From assembly GCA_019234815.1 (NCBI GenBank), contig JAFALA010000013.1:1-64000 (forward strand): a stretch of DNA of 64,000 nucleotides. Direction: 5' to 3'. Shown here piece by piece: positions 48,732-57,026 of the stretch. Every line of letters starts with the position of its first letter. Position 1 is the first letter of the stretch. The notes beneath the pieces are model-generated. The model did no database searches, was not told the origin of the DNA, and saw only the letters and a program-made list of their open reading frames with translations. The position numbers were made by a program, and so were the translations under genes. This stretch comes from Burkholderiaceae bacterium. Lineage in GTDB: Bacteria; Pseudomonadota; Gammaproteobacteria; Burkholderiales; Burkholderiaceae_C.

Positions 48732-48783
48732 CGCCCCCCTCAAGGGGGCTCGCCCTGAGGCCCGGCAAAGCCGGTTCCTCGGG
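48732..48783. repeat. REP-like double palindrome between hom and thrC
   Basis: GCCCCCCT-ca-AGGGGGC at 48733-48749 and CCCTGAGGcCCGGC-aaa-GCCGGttCCTCGGG at 48753-48783. The second has the shape of the CCCGGCAAAGCCGG element I know as frequent in Comamonadaceae intergenic regions. It occupies most of the 131-base hom-thrC gap and may stabilise or attenuate the transcript. Confidence 0.6.
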
Positions 48784-48836
48784 CTCCGCTTGATGGCGTG
48801 GCGGATTGCGTTGCCGTGGTGAATGAAGGACCTGAG

Positions 48837-50249
48837 ATGAGATATATCAGTACGCGCGGCGACCAGACCGAGCGCCGGTTTTGCGAGATCCTGCTCGAAG
48901 GGCTGGCGCCCGATGGCGGGTTGTACCTGCCCGTGCATTACCCGCAGGTGGACGGCGCCACGCTGTCGCGCTGGCGCGGTCTTTCGTATGCCGACCTGGC
49001 CTTCGAGATCCTGTCGCTCTACATCGACGACATCCCGGCCGAGGACCTGCGCGCCATCACGCACCGCACCTACACCGAGGCGGTGTTCGGCACGCCCGAG
49101 ATCACGCCGCTGAAGCCCCTGGCGCCCGGCCTGGCGCTGGAAGCGCTGTCCAACGGCCCGACGCTGGCCTTCAAGGACATGGCCATGCAGCTGCTCGGAC
49201 AGCTGTTCGAGTACGAGCTGCGGCGCCGCGGCGAGACGCTCAATATCCTGGGCGCCACTTCGGGCGACACCGGCAGCGCCGCCGAATACGCGATGCGCGG
49301 CAAGGCCGGCGTGAACGTCTTCATGCTCAGCCCCCATGGCCGCATGAGCCCGTTCCAGCAGGCGCAGATGTTCAGCCTGCAGGACGCCAACATCCACAAC
49401 ATCGCCGTCGAGGGCGTGTTCGACGACTGCCAGGACATCGTCAAGGCGGTATCCAACGACCTGGACTTCAAGCGCAAGTACCGCATCGGGACGGTCAACT
49501 CGATCAACTGGGCGCGCCTGTTGGCGCAGGTGGTCTACTACTTCGCGGGCTATTTCCAGGCAACGAAGTCTGACGACGAGCACGTCAGCTTCACCGTGCC
49601 CTCGGGCAATTTCGGCAATGTCTGCGCCGGCCATGTGGCGCGCATGATGGGCTTGCCCATCGCCAAGCTGGTGGTCGCGACCAACGAGAACGACGTGCTT
49701 GACGAGTTCTTCCGCACCGGCGTGTACCGCGTGCGCTCAAGCACCGAAACGCACGAGACCTCCAGCCCTTCGATGGACATTTCCAAGGCCAGCAATTTCG
49801 AGCGCTTCGTGTTCGACCTGCTGGGCCGCGAGGGCGGGCGCGTCAAGACCATGTTCAAGGACGCGCTGGCCGAGCAGGGTCAGTTCGAGCTGAACCGGCA
49901 CGAGTTCGAGCGCATCGCTCATTACGGCTTCCAGTCGGGCCGCAGCACGCATGCCGACCGCCTGGCGACGATTCGGCTGGCCTACCAGCATTACGGACAG
50001 ATCATCGACACCCACACCGCCGACGGGCTGAAAGTGGCGCTGGGCCATCGCGACCCTGCCGTGCCCATGCTGGTGCTGGAAACGGCGCTGCCGGCCAAGT
50101 TTGCCGCCACCATCCATGAGGCGCTCGGGTTCGAGCCGCCGCGACCCAAAGGCTTGGAGCACATCGAGGCGCTGCCCAAGCGCGTCAGCGTGCTGCCGGC
50201 CGATGTGCAGGCCGTCAAGGATTTCATCGAGCAGCACCTGAGCGTGTGA
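48837..50249 (+). CDS. thrC: Threonine synthase
   Basis: 470 aa PLP enzyme converting phosphohomoserine to threonine. N-terminus MRYISTRGDQTERRFCEILLEGLAPDGGLYLP. PLP Lys113 lies in GPTLAFKDMAM, and GATSGDTGSAAEYAMRGKAGV and VPSGNFGNVCAG follow. Length fits the long (E. coli/yeast-like) class. Ribosome-binding region gaaggacc precedes ATG 48837. Its stop overlaps the moeA GTG. Homoserine kinase is not in the window. Confidence 0.97.
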   Translation: MRYISTRGDQTERRFCEILLEGLAPDGGLYLPVHYPQVDGATLSRWRGLSYADLAFEILSLYIDDIPAEDLRAITHRTYTEAVFGTPEITPLKPLAPGLALEALSNGPTLAFKDMAMQLLGQLFEYELRRRGETLNILGATSGDTGSAAEYAMRGKAGVNVFMLSPHGRMSPFQQAQMFSLQDANIHNIAVEGVFDDCQDIVKAVSNDLDFKRKYRIGTVNSINWARLLAQVVYYFAGYFQATKSDDEHVSFTVPSGNFGNVCAGHVARMMGLPIAKLVVATNENDVLDEFFRTGVYRVRSSTETHETSSPSMDISKASNFERFVFDLLGREGGRVKTMFKDALAEQGQFELNRHEFERIAHYGFQSGRSTHADRLATIRLAYQHYGQIIDTHTADGLKVALGHRDPAVPMLVLETALPAKFAATIHEALGFEPPRPKGLEHIEALPKRVSVLPADVQAVKDFIEQHLSV

Positions 50250-51523
50250 GCATTGCCATGACCTCAGCGCAACCGACCCCACAACGCCCGCCCTTGCAGA
50301 GTCTGGACGAGGCCTTGCCGCAGTTGCTGGCGGCCCTAGCTCCGCTCGGCCTGAGTGAATCCGTACCGACGCAGGATTCGCTGGGGCGCGTCCTGGCAGC
50401 CGACGTGGTCTCGGGGCTGGACGTGCCGCCGGCCGACAACAGCGCCATGGACGGCTACGCGGTCCGCGTCGCAGACCTGGACGGTGCCGAAGCGGTGCTC
50501 CCGGTGTCCCAGCGCCTGCCTGCAGGCGCGGTGGGCGTGGTGCTCCCGCCAGGCACGGCGGCGCGCATCTTTACGGGTGCCCAGGTTCCTGCCGGCGCAA
50601 ACGCCGTGGCGATTCAGGAACAGTGCGAGGCTTTGCCCGACCTGAGCGGGCAAAGCCTGGGCTCGGTACGCATCAAGGGAGAGGTCCAAGCGGGGCAATG
50701 CATACGCCGGCGCGGCGAGGACGTGCAGCAGGGCGTTGTCGTTTTGCGGGCCGGCATGCGCATGACGGCGGCGGCCATGGGGCTAGCCGCCTCGGTCGGC
50801 GCGGCGAGGCTGCAGGTGGCACGGCCCTTGCGCGTGGCGCTGTTCAGCACCGGCGACGAGCTGGCCATGCCCGGAGAAGCCCTGCGGCCCGGCGCCATTT
50901 ACAACAGCAATCGCTTCACGCTGCGCGGCCTGCTGCAGGGCCTCGGTTGCGAGGTCATGGACCTGGGCCTGGTGCCGGACCGGCTCGACGCCACCCGCGC
51001 CGCGCTGCGCGAAGCGGCCGCGAGCGCCGACTTGATCCTCAGCTCCGGCGGCGTTTCGGTCGGCGAGGAAGATCATTTGCGGCCGGCCGTGCAAATGGAA
51101 GGCGAGCTCAGGCAGTGGCAGCTGGCGATCAAGCCGGGCAAGCCGTTTGCGTTCGGCTCGGTGCGGCGGGAGTCCGGCCCCGCAGCCTGGTTCATGGGCT
51201 TGCCCGGCAATCCGGTTGCGAGCCTGGTGACCTTCGTGCTGCTGGTCCGGCCGGCGATTCTGCGCCTGCTGGGGGCGCCCACCCAGGCTCCTCGGGCCTA
51301 TGCCCTGCGTGCCGACTTCGACTGGCTCAAGGCCGATCGCCGGCGCGAATTCCTGCGCGCACGACTGAACGATGCGGGCGGGCTTGAACTGTTTTTCAAC
51401 CAGGGCTCCGGGGTGCTGACCTCGACGGTGTGGGGCGACGGGCTCGTGGACGTGCCGCCCGGCCAAGCCATTGCCTCCGGCCAGCTGGTGCGTTTCCTGC
51501 CGTTTGCAGAGCTGTGCGCATGA
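50246..51523 (+). CDS. moeA: Molybdopterin molybdotransferase
   Basis: 425 aa. Inserts molybdate into adenylylated molybdopterin. Family signatures: PADNSAMDGYAVR, ARIFTGAQVPAGANAVAIQEQ, VALFSTGDEL, LILSSGGVSVGEEDHL, and GLPGNPVASLVTF. The start is GTG 50246, overlapping the thrC stop (GTGTGA), or ATG 50258. The overlap favours coupling to thrC even though the pathways are unrelated. Followed by moaD with an ATGA overlap. Confidence 0.95.
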   Translation: MSIAMTSAQPTPQRPPLQSLDEALPQLLAALAPLGLSESVPTQDSLGRVLAADVVSGLDVPPADNSAMDGYAVRVADLDGAEAVLPVSQRLPAGAVGVVLPPGTAARIFTGAQVPAGANAVAIQEQCEALPDLSGQSLGSVRIKGEVQAGQCIRRRGEDVQQGVVVLRAGMRMTAAAMGLAASVGAARLQVARPLRVALFSTGDELAMPGEALRPGAIYNSNRFTLRGLLQGLGCEVMDLGLVPDRLDATRAALREAAASADLILSSGGVSVGEEDHLRPAVQMEGELRQWQLAIKPGKPFAFGSVRRESGPAAWFMGLPGNPVASLVTFVLLVRPAILRLLGAPTQAPRAYALRADFDWLKADRRREFLRARLNDAGGLELFFNQGSGVLTSTVWGDGLVDVPPGQAIASGQLVRFLPFAELCA

Positions 51524-51771
51524 GAATCCAGGTCCGCTATTTCGCCTCGCTGCGCGAACGCCTGGGCGTGGCCGAGACGATGGAACTGCCCGCGGGCGCC
51601 AGCGTGGCCCAGGCCCGCGATGCCTTGCTGTCGCGCGGCGGCGCGCATGCCGAGCTGCTGGCGCGGGGCCGCGCGGTCCGTTGCGCGCTCAATCAGCGCA
51701 TGTGCGACGAGTCGGCCCTGCTGACGGACGAGGCTGAGCTGGCTTTCTTCCCGCCCGTGACGGGCGGGTGA
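51520..51771 (+). CDS. moaD: Molybdopterin synthase small subunit
   Basis: 83 aa ubiquitin-like sulfur carrier: MRIQVRYFASLRERLGV at the N-terminus and the essential C-terminal Gly-Gly (FFPPVTGG), which is thiocarboxylated. It partners with MoaE, which is not in this window and should be elsewhere. ATG 51520 overlaps the moeA stop by 4 bases. Converges on the SPFH gene. Confidence 0.95.
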   Translation: MRIQVRYFASLRERLGVAETMELPAGASVAQARDALLSRGGAHAELLARGRAVRCALNQRMCDESALLTDEAELAFFPPVTGG

Positions 51772-51782
51772 TCCGTCGGTGT

Positions 51783-52829
51783 TCAGCCGAGTTTCTTCAA
51801 CAAGTCCGCCTTCTTGGCGCTGAACTCTTCGTCGGTCAGGATGCCCTTGGCCTTGAGTTCGCCGAGCTTTTCGAGCAGGGCCATGATCTCGTCGACGCTC
51901 TGAACCACCGGTGCCGCGGCGCTTGCAGCCGGGGCGGGTGAAACCTGCGGCTGCGCCAGGCCGGCGCCCAGTTGCTGCACCATGGTCTGCCCCAGTGCCA
52001 GGCCGGCGCCCAGGCCCATGGCATTGCCGGCCAATCCGCCGCCATGGCTGACGCCTTCCGCCAGGGTGGGGATGGCCTGGGCCGTCTGGTACTGCATGAA
52101 CTGGCCCATGTTCTGGCCGATCATGCCCATGCCGATCTTCTGGTCGAGGATCTTCTGCAGCTCCTCGGGCAGCGACACGCTTTGCAGCGTCACGCTCTCC
52201 AGGGTCAGACCGATGCGCTCGAACGAGGCCGCAGCCGCGGTTTGCAGGGCCTGCGCGAACCGCACCTGGTTGGCCGCGAGGTCGAGAAAGGGCACGCCGT
52301 TCTGGGCCACGGCATCGCTGATGTTCTGCAGCATCAGGCCGCGCAGCTGGCCGTCGAGGTCTTGCGTGGTGTAGCGCTCGCGGGTGCCCGAGATTTCGGT
52401 GTGGAAGCGCTTGGCGTCGGCGATGCGGTAGGCAAAGTTGCCGAAGGCGCGCAGGCGCACGGCACCGAAATCCTTGTCGCGGATGGTGACCGGTTCGCTG
52501 GTGCCCCAGCGCTGGTCGATCTGCTGGCGCGTGCTGAAGAAGTAGACGTCGCTCTTGAAGGGGGACTCGAACAGCTTGTCCCAGTTTTTCAGGTAGGTCA
52601 GCACCGGCAGGGTCTGGGTGGTGAGCTTGTAGATGCCCGGGCCGAAGACGTCGGCGATCTTGCCCTCGTTGACGAAGATGGCCATTTGCGACTCGCGCAC
52701 CGTGAGCGAGCCGCCGTACTGGATCTCGTTGTCCTGCATCGGGTAGCGCCAGGCCAACACGCCGTCGCCGTCCTCGGTCCATTGCAGGATGTCGATGAAC
52801 TGTTTCTTGATGAAGCTCATCAAACTCAT
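51783..52829 (-). CDS. SPFH-domain protein with C-terminal SHOCT-like segment
   Basis: 348 aa, the group often called virion core protein / YdjI-like. N-terminus MSLMSFIKKQFIDILQWTEDGDGVLAWRYP. The SPFH (band-7) domain spans about residues 40-250. A Gly/Ala-rich stretch follows, and the short C-terminal helical pair DEIMALLEKLGELKAKGILTDEEFSAKKADLLKKL is of the SHOCT type, an oligomerisation module. No membrane span is obvious. Start ATG 52829 has GGGAG upstream. The function of the group is not established. Confidence 0.87.
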   Translation of the reverse strand: MSLMSFIKKQFIDILQWTEDGDGVLAWRYPMQDNEIQYGGSLTVRESQMAIFVNEGKIADVFGPGIYKLTTQTLPVLTYLKNWDKLFESPFKSDVYFFSTRQQIDQRWGTSEPVTIRDKDFGAVRLRAFGNFAYRIADAKRFHTEISGTRERYTTQDLDGQLRGLMLQNISDAVAQNGVPFLDLAANQVRFAQALQTAAAASFERIGLTLESVTLQSVSLPEELQKILDQKIGMGMIGQNMGQFMQYQTAQAIPTLAEGVSHGGGLAGNAMGLGAGLALGQTMVQQLGAGLAQPQVSPAPAASAAAPVVQSVDEIMALLEKLGELKAKGILTDEEFSAKKADLLKKLG

Positions 52830-52896
52830 GGTCACACTCCCTCGCTCAAATGAATGGCAAACACTATATGCAGATTTGGCCTGCCGAAATCAAGTG

Positions 52897-53330
52897 CTAT
52901 ATCTTGATTTCGAGGCGGGCCTGCCAGAGCGTGAAGGTGCGGCCCAGATTCCAGGTGTTGACGAGCTGGGTGTTGGTCAGGATCTGGGTGTCGGTGTCGT
53001 AGTTGAGCGGATCGAAATTGCTGGCCGACAGGCGCAGCTTGGTGCGTGGGTTGAATTGCCACAAGGCCGAGAGGTCAGCGACGACCTTCTCAGAGACGTA
53101 GCTGGATTGCTGGACGGTCTGCTGGATGGTGTTGGCCGGCGTGTAGTTCAGGTTGGCGTTCAGGGTCAGCGGCAGGTGCGGCAGCTTGCATTCGACGCCC
53201 AGGTTGCCGGTGCCGCGCGGTTGCTGGTGTGCTCGCCTTCCCAGCGCAGCGATGATCCTGCTGGCCGTCGAGGCGCGGCGCGACGCTGCGCCTGCATCTG
53301 AATCTGCGCCAGGGTCCGCAAGCCGGCCCA
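52897..53330 (-). pseudogene. C-terminal relic of a TonB-dependent outer-membrane receptor
   Basis: The last ~100 codons read as the end of a TonB-receptor beta barrel: GTGNLGVECKLPHLPLTLNANLNYTP ... TKLRLSASNFDPLNYDTDTQI ... LWQARLEIKI, given here in pieces. Just upstream the natural continuation (SLRWEGEHTSNR) is found one frame away, so there is a frameshift near 53205-53222. Further upstream all three frames lose similarity, and a terminator at 53361-53389 cuts the region off. No plug domain or signal peptide is present. The 5' limit is approximate. Confidence 0.7.
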
Positions 53331-53360
53331 ACGCCGCCAGGACGGCCTTTGCGGAAGCCC

Positions 53361-53389
53361 AAAAAGCAAAAGGCCACCGAAGTGGCCTT
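53361..53389 (-). terminator. Terminator downstream of the DUF2145 gene
   Basis: AAGGCCAC-ttcg-GTGGCCTT hairpin followed on the minus strand by TTGCTTTTTGG. It lies between the DUF2145 gene and the receptor relic and should end the exported-protein operon. Confidence 0.75.
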
Positions 53390-53550
53390 GCTCACCGGAC
53401 AGCTGGCACTGGGCTCAGCCGACGGATCTTGTTGCGCTGGTCACGGGTTCCAGAACTCTGCCCTATGCTGCAGTCGATTTCCCGCCTCAAGATGCTTCGC
53501 ATTATGCGGGGACCGTGTGACGGTGGTTTGACACAGCACAAAGTCCTGCG

Positions 53551-54504
53551 TCAGTTCAAGTTTCGCGTCTGGCTCAGCAGCACATGTTCGTCGTCGCCTT
53601 CGGCGCTGCAGTCCTCGGGCAATGGCGTCCAGCCGCGCCGGATCACCACCTCGCGTCCCCGCCGGCAGAACTCCAGCCGCTGGGTCGCGGGGTAGCGCGC
53701 GTGCACAAAGGCTTCGATGGCTGTCGGCATGCTGATCTGGAAGCGCCGTTCGCGCAGGTCCTGCTCGGGGTGGTCGTCGGTGTGCAGCCAAGGGATCAGG
53801 GCGGCGAAATCGGCCAGCGGACCCGCGTGTATCGGCGTGGGCCGGTAGTTCTGCAGGCGCAGCCAGCGCTGCGCCTGCTCGCGAGGATTCTGTCCAGCGG
53901 CATCAAAGGGGCCGCCCCAGGCGAGCGCCAGCAGTTCGATCAACCATTGGTTGCAATTCTGGTAGCGCGTGCTGAAGGCGTAGGCGTTGGCGCTGTAGGT
54001 CGGCCCCAGGCTGGCCAGCGCCAGGCGTTTGTCGGCGGCGCTTTGGCTCATGGCCTGGGTTGCGTCCGGCGGCAGCAGCAGCACACTGATGAAACTGTGC
54101 TTCGGGTTGTCCGCGCCCAGCACGAAGCCCGCCATGCCCTGGTCGAAGATGCGCGGCCGTTTCTCGTCGCAGGCGTAGTAGAGCTGGCGCACCGACCAGG
54201 GACCGTTTTCGCTGGCCTTCAGGCTGATGCCGGCATGTGAGTAGCGCTGGTCAAAGCGGCTCAGGTTCAGGCCCGAGCGCGCCAGCAGGGCGCTGCTGAC
54301 GCCGCTGCGCTCGAGTTCAGCCTTGATGAGGCCGGCGAAGCTGAACAGCAGATCTTGCTGCCCTGGGGACAGGTGCTGGTCCTTGTCGCAGAAATTGACC
54401 AGCCCGGCATGGGCTGCCGGACTGCAAAGCGTCAGGCCGGCAAACAGACCGAATGAAAGGCTGAAACGCAGGCCGACGCGTGCTGTGACGCGCTTGCCAT
54501 GCAT
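53551..54504 (-). CDS. DUF2145 family exported protein
   Basis: 317 aa. Signal peptide (FSLSFGLFAGLTLCSPAAHA) followed by the DUF2145 body: FCDKDQHLSPGQQDLLFSFAGLIKAELE, YSHAGISLKAS, and YACDEKRPRIFDQG. Function unknown. The conserved Cys and His residues (YSHAGI, YACDE) recall a papain-like/NlpC arrangement, which I offer only as a guess. ATG 54504 overlaps the stop of the upstream gene (TGATG), so the two are coupled. Confidence 0.85.
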   Translation of the reverse strand: MHGKRVTARVGLRFSLSFGLFAGLTLCSPAAHAGLVNFCDKDQHLSPGQQDLLFSFAGLIKAELERSGVSSALLARSGLNLSRFDQRYSHAGISLKASENGPWSVRQLYYACDEKRPRIFDQGMAGFVLGADNPKHSFISVLLLPPDATQAMSQSAADKRLALASLGPTYSANAYAFSTRYQNCNQWLIELLALAWGGPFDAAGQNPREQAQRWLRLQNYRPTPIHAGPLADFAALIPWLHTDDHPEQDLRERRFQISMPTAIEAFVHARYPATQRLEFCRRGREVVIRRGWTPLPEDCSAEGDDEHVLLSQTRNLN

Positions 54505-54962
54505 CAAAGCACGATGGGGTGGCTGGGCAGTTCGCGCAGCCATTCATCGGTCAGCAAGAGGAAGAATGGCTGCTCCGCCTCGGCCTTGGCCAATGCCAGC
54601 CCATAAGGACGTTGGCGGGCGCTGACGGTATCGCCGCGCTGCAATTCGGCCTTGGCAAAGGCCGCCGCGGGCAGGTAGACGTAAAAACTATCGGTCTTCG
54701 CGTCCAGCGCCTGCAATTCCAGCCGCACCATGCCGGCACGCTCCTTGGCTTCGGCCACTTCGATCAATCGGTAGTCGCCATCGGCCACATGGGTGGCATT
54801 GCTGGAACTGCGGCTGGAGTTCTCGACCGAGCCCGAAATGCTGCCCACCGACGTGGTGATGCTGTCCGACACCGACGAGGCCGCGGAGCTGTCGGCCTGG
54901 GCCTGCAGCGCGGCGCCGCAGAGCAGCAGGGTAAAAAATGTGGATTTGATGCAGGGTTTCAT
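54504..54962 (-). CDS. Small exported protein, unknown
   Basis: 152 aa. Signal peptide MKPCIKSTFFTLLLCGAALQAQA, a Ser-rich segment (SSAASSVSDSITTSVGSISGS), then a folded-looking C-terminal domain (DGDYRLIEVAEAKERAGMVRLELQAL ... FYVYLPAAAFAKAELQRGDTVSARQRPYGLALA). No family recognised with certainty. Its stop overlaps the start of the DUF2145 gene, and the DUF3443 gene ends 51 bases upstream. It probably works with its coupled neighbour. Confidence 0.75.
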   Translation of the reverse strand: MKPCIKSTFFTLLLCGAALQAQADSSAASSVSDSITTSVGSISGSVENSSRSSSNATHVADGDYRLIEVAEAKERAGMVRLELQALDAKTDSFYVYLPAAAFAKAELQRGDTVSARQRPYGLALAKAEAEQPFFLLLTDEWLRELPSHPIVL

Positions 54963-55013
54963 GGCGTGGCCTTCAGCAGGAGACGTGCCCGCATTGTGGC
55001 AGCGGGGCGATCA

Positions 55014-56360
55014 TCATTGGTAGGCGAAATAGGGTCCGTTGGCGTTGTTCTCGAAGCCGGTATAGACGGTATGGCCGAAGAAGGCCGGCATGCCGAAGTC
55101 GAAGGTGCCGGTGCCGCTGGTCAAGCCGGAGCTGGCCTGAGCGGCGAGGTTGTTGAACACATTGGTGGTGTTGCTGTAGCTGAACAGATACTGCGCGTTC
55201 TCGACCTGGACGGCGATGTTGACGGTCTGACTGCCGGTGCCCGCGACGGGCACCGAGAACTGGGTCAGGTCCGAACTGCTGCTGCTGGCGCCACCGGGGC
55301 AGTAGTAGCCCAAAGCCGCCTTGCTGGTGCACACGGGAATGTTGGCGTCGTTGAAATAGAGCCCGCCGGAGCCGCTGTCGAAGAAGCTGCCTGTCAAGGC
55401 CATGCTCTGGAAGGTGGCCGTGAAATCACCGAGCACGGGGCCCGTGTCGGGCACCAGCAGTACGGCGCTGCTGCCCAGGCCGTTGTTCGATTGCGTGCCG
55501 ATGCCGAAGGTCAGGGTGCCCGTGGCCGTGGCGACGCCGGTGTTGGCGATTTGCGCAAATTTCAGGATGACGCCGTTGTTGTCCTTGGCGAAGCTGGCGA
55601 CCGGGTTGCTGACCTGCTGCGCAAGCGGCATCCGCACCGAGTTGCAGACCGCTGAGCTGCCCGTGCCCGTGCAATCGAAATAGGTGTTGTTGCTGGTGCT
55701 TTGCGCGCAGGAGGTGCCGCAGTCCTGGATGAACAGGCCGACGCCGATGATGCCGTTGGCGCCGAACTGGGCAATGCTGCTCTCGTCCGCGCCTTGGTTC
55801 GTGCAGGCTGTCGGGTCGGCGGGGCCGGTCACGCTGGCGCTGTCCTGGCTGTCCTGGATGACTTGGACCACGATGCCGCTGGCGCTTTCACTGCCCATTT
55901 GCATGTTGGCTGTGGCCAGGCTGCCCCAGACCGTGCCGTCGGCAAAGGCCAGGCACTCCTGGTAGCTGTGGCCGCTGGCCGAGGGCGTGACGGCGGGCAA
56001 TGCAAGGCCGTACTTGTTCAACACCGAGGCCATGATGCGCAGGCCGGTGGAGCCGGTGTCGACCTGGATGTTGGGGATGGTGGCGCAGGTGCCGTTGCTC
56101 GGCGTGCAGACGGTGACGCTGGTCATCACCATGTTCGGGATCGACGCGCTGCTGCTGATGCCGCCGTTGACCGTGACCGTGACGCTGTTGCCGGCCGTCG
56201 CGGTGGTGGAGCTGGTGTTGCTCGTGCCGCTGGAGCTGCCGGAGTGGCTGCCGCCGCAGGCCTGCACGAGCAGGGCGCAAGCCGCGACGGCAAAGGCCGT
56301 GAACAAGGGCTGGCGGGGGAATTTCACCATGGAGCGTATGTGGAGCATGCGGATGTTCAT
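55014..56360 (-). CDS. DUF3443 family lipoprotein with pepsin-like motifs
   Basis: 448 aa. Signal peptide with a lipobox-like LVQAC at residues 31-35, then a Ser/Thr-rich spacer. NIQVDTGSTGLRI places Asp101 in a DTG motif. ADGTVWGSLATANMQMG resembles the pepsin flap strand, and GANGIIGVGLF resembles the pepsin GILGLG turn. FFDSGSGGLYF places Asp328 in a second DSG motif. The order and spacing of these four elements are those of a bilobal A1-type aspartic protease. The family itself is annotated as unknown function, so activity is inference. The ATG overlaps the DUF2844 stop by 4 bases. Confidence 0.8.
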   Translation of the reverse strand: MNIRMLHIRSMVKFPRQPLFTAFAVAACALLVQACGGSHSGSSSGTSNTSSTTATAGNSVTVTVNGGISSSASIPNMVMTSVTVCTPSNGTCATIPNIQVDTGSTGLRIMASVLNKYGLALPAVTPSASGHSYQECLAFADGTVWGSLATANMQMGSESASGIVVQVIQDSQDSASVTGPADPTACTNQGADESSIAQFGANGIIGVGLFIQDCGTSCAQSTSNNTYFDCTGTGSSAVCNSVRMPLAQQVSNPVASFAKDNNGVILKFAQIANTGVATATGTLTFGIGTQSNNGLGSSAVLLVPDTGPVLGDFTATFQSMALTGSFFDSGSGGLYFNDANIPVCTSKAALGYYCPGGASSSSSDLTQFSVPVAGTGSQTVNIAVQVENAQYLFSYSNTTNVFNNLAAQASSGLTSGTGTFDFGMPAFFGHTVYTGFENNANGPYFAYQ

Positions 56361-56818
56361 TGGATCTGGTCGGCGCTGACGTTGGCGGGCATGAGCTGGG
56401 GCAGGTAGGCCTTGCCGCTGAAGTTGCGCGGCCGGCCGCGCGATTCGATCACCAGGTCGTCGTCGCGCACCTGCAGTTGGCGGTGCCCGCCGTGGGGCTG
56501 CTGAGCCGCCGCCTTGAACCGCTTGAACGAATCGCCCAGCAATTGCTGCAGATTGGGCATGGCCGGGCCCTGCCAGCTCAGGCCGAACACCTGGCCGGCG
56601 GGCGTCAGGTACTCGCGCACCACGGTGCCTGATGCCAGGCTCAGTTCGTGGACTTGGTAGTCGCTGCGCGCGGCGATCTGCCGCTTCGCGCCGAGTTGCG
56701 CGGCATCGGATTGGACGGTGTCGGCGGAGCCGCCCAGGACCGCATGGGCCGGAGCGGTGAACAGCGCCAAGGTGCTGCACAGAATGGCAGACCCACGAAT
56801 GGCTTTGCGAAACTTCAC
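56357..56818 (-). CDS. DUF2844 family exported protein
   Basis: 153 aa. Signal peptide MKFRKAIRGSAILCSTLALFTAPAHA, then the DUF2844 body: VLGGSADTVQSDA, YQVHELSLASGTVVREYLTPAGQVFGLSWQGPAMPNLQQLLG, and a C-terminal polar tail. Function unknown. Adjacency and the 4-base ATGA overlap with the DUF3443 gene mean the two are made together. A chaperone, propeptide-like or substrate role for the pepsin-like partner can be imagined but is not shown. Confidence 0.85.
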   Translation of the reverse strand: MKFRKAIRGSAILCSTLALFTAPAHAVLGGSADTVQSDAAQLGAKRQIAARSDYQVHELSLASGTVVREYLTPAGQVFGLSWQGPAMPNLQQLLGDSFKRFKAAAQQPHGGHRQLQVRDDDLVIESRGRPRNFSGKAYLPQLMPANVSADQIQ

Positions 56819-56981
56819 GGGAATTCACCTCATGCGCCACGACAGCGGGCGCCCGGGAGGGATTCTAAAAGCGGCCATGCGCAGGCAATGCGCCGAGATG
56901 GCGGCTTTACATCGGACTACAAGTTTTTACCTTTTCCGGCCCGACCCTGCATCGCAGGGTCCATCCCGTCGAGCGGACGGC

Positions 56982-57014
56982 GAGGAGCGGGGCCGTGCGA
57001 CAGCCCGGCTCCTC
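56982..57014 (-). other. Hairpin after the DyP gene
   Basis: GAGGAGC-cGGGC...GCCCc-GCTCCTC stem on the minus strand, 12 bases past the peroxidase stop, without a T-run. It may mark or protect the 3' end of the porin/propeller/peroxidase transcript. The rest of 56819-57026 shows nothing more than a small ACCCTGC/GCAGGGT palindrome. Confidence 0.45.
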
Positions 57015-57026
57015 GCGGGAGGCCCG

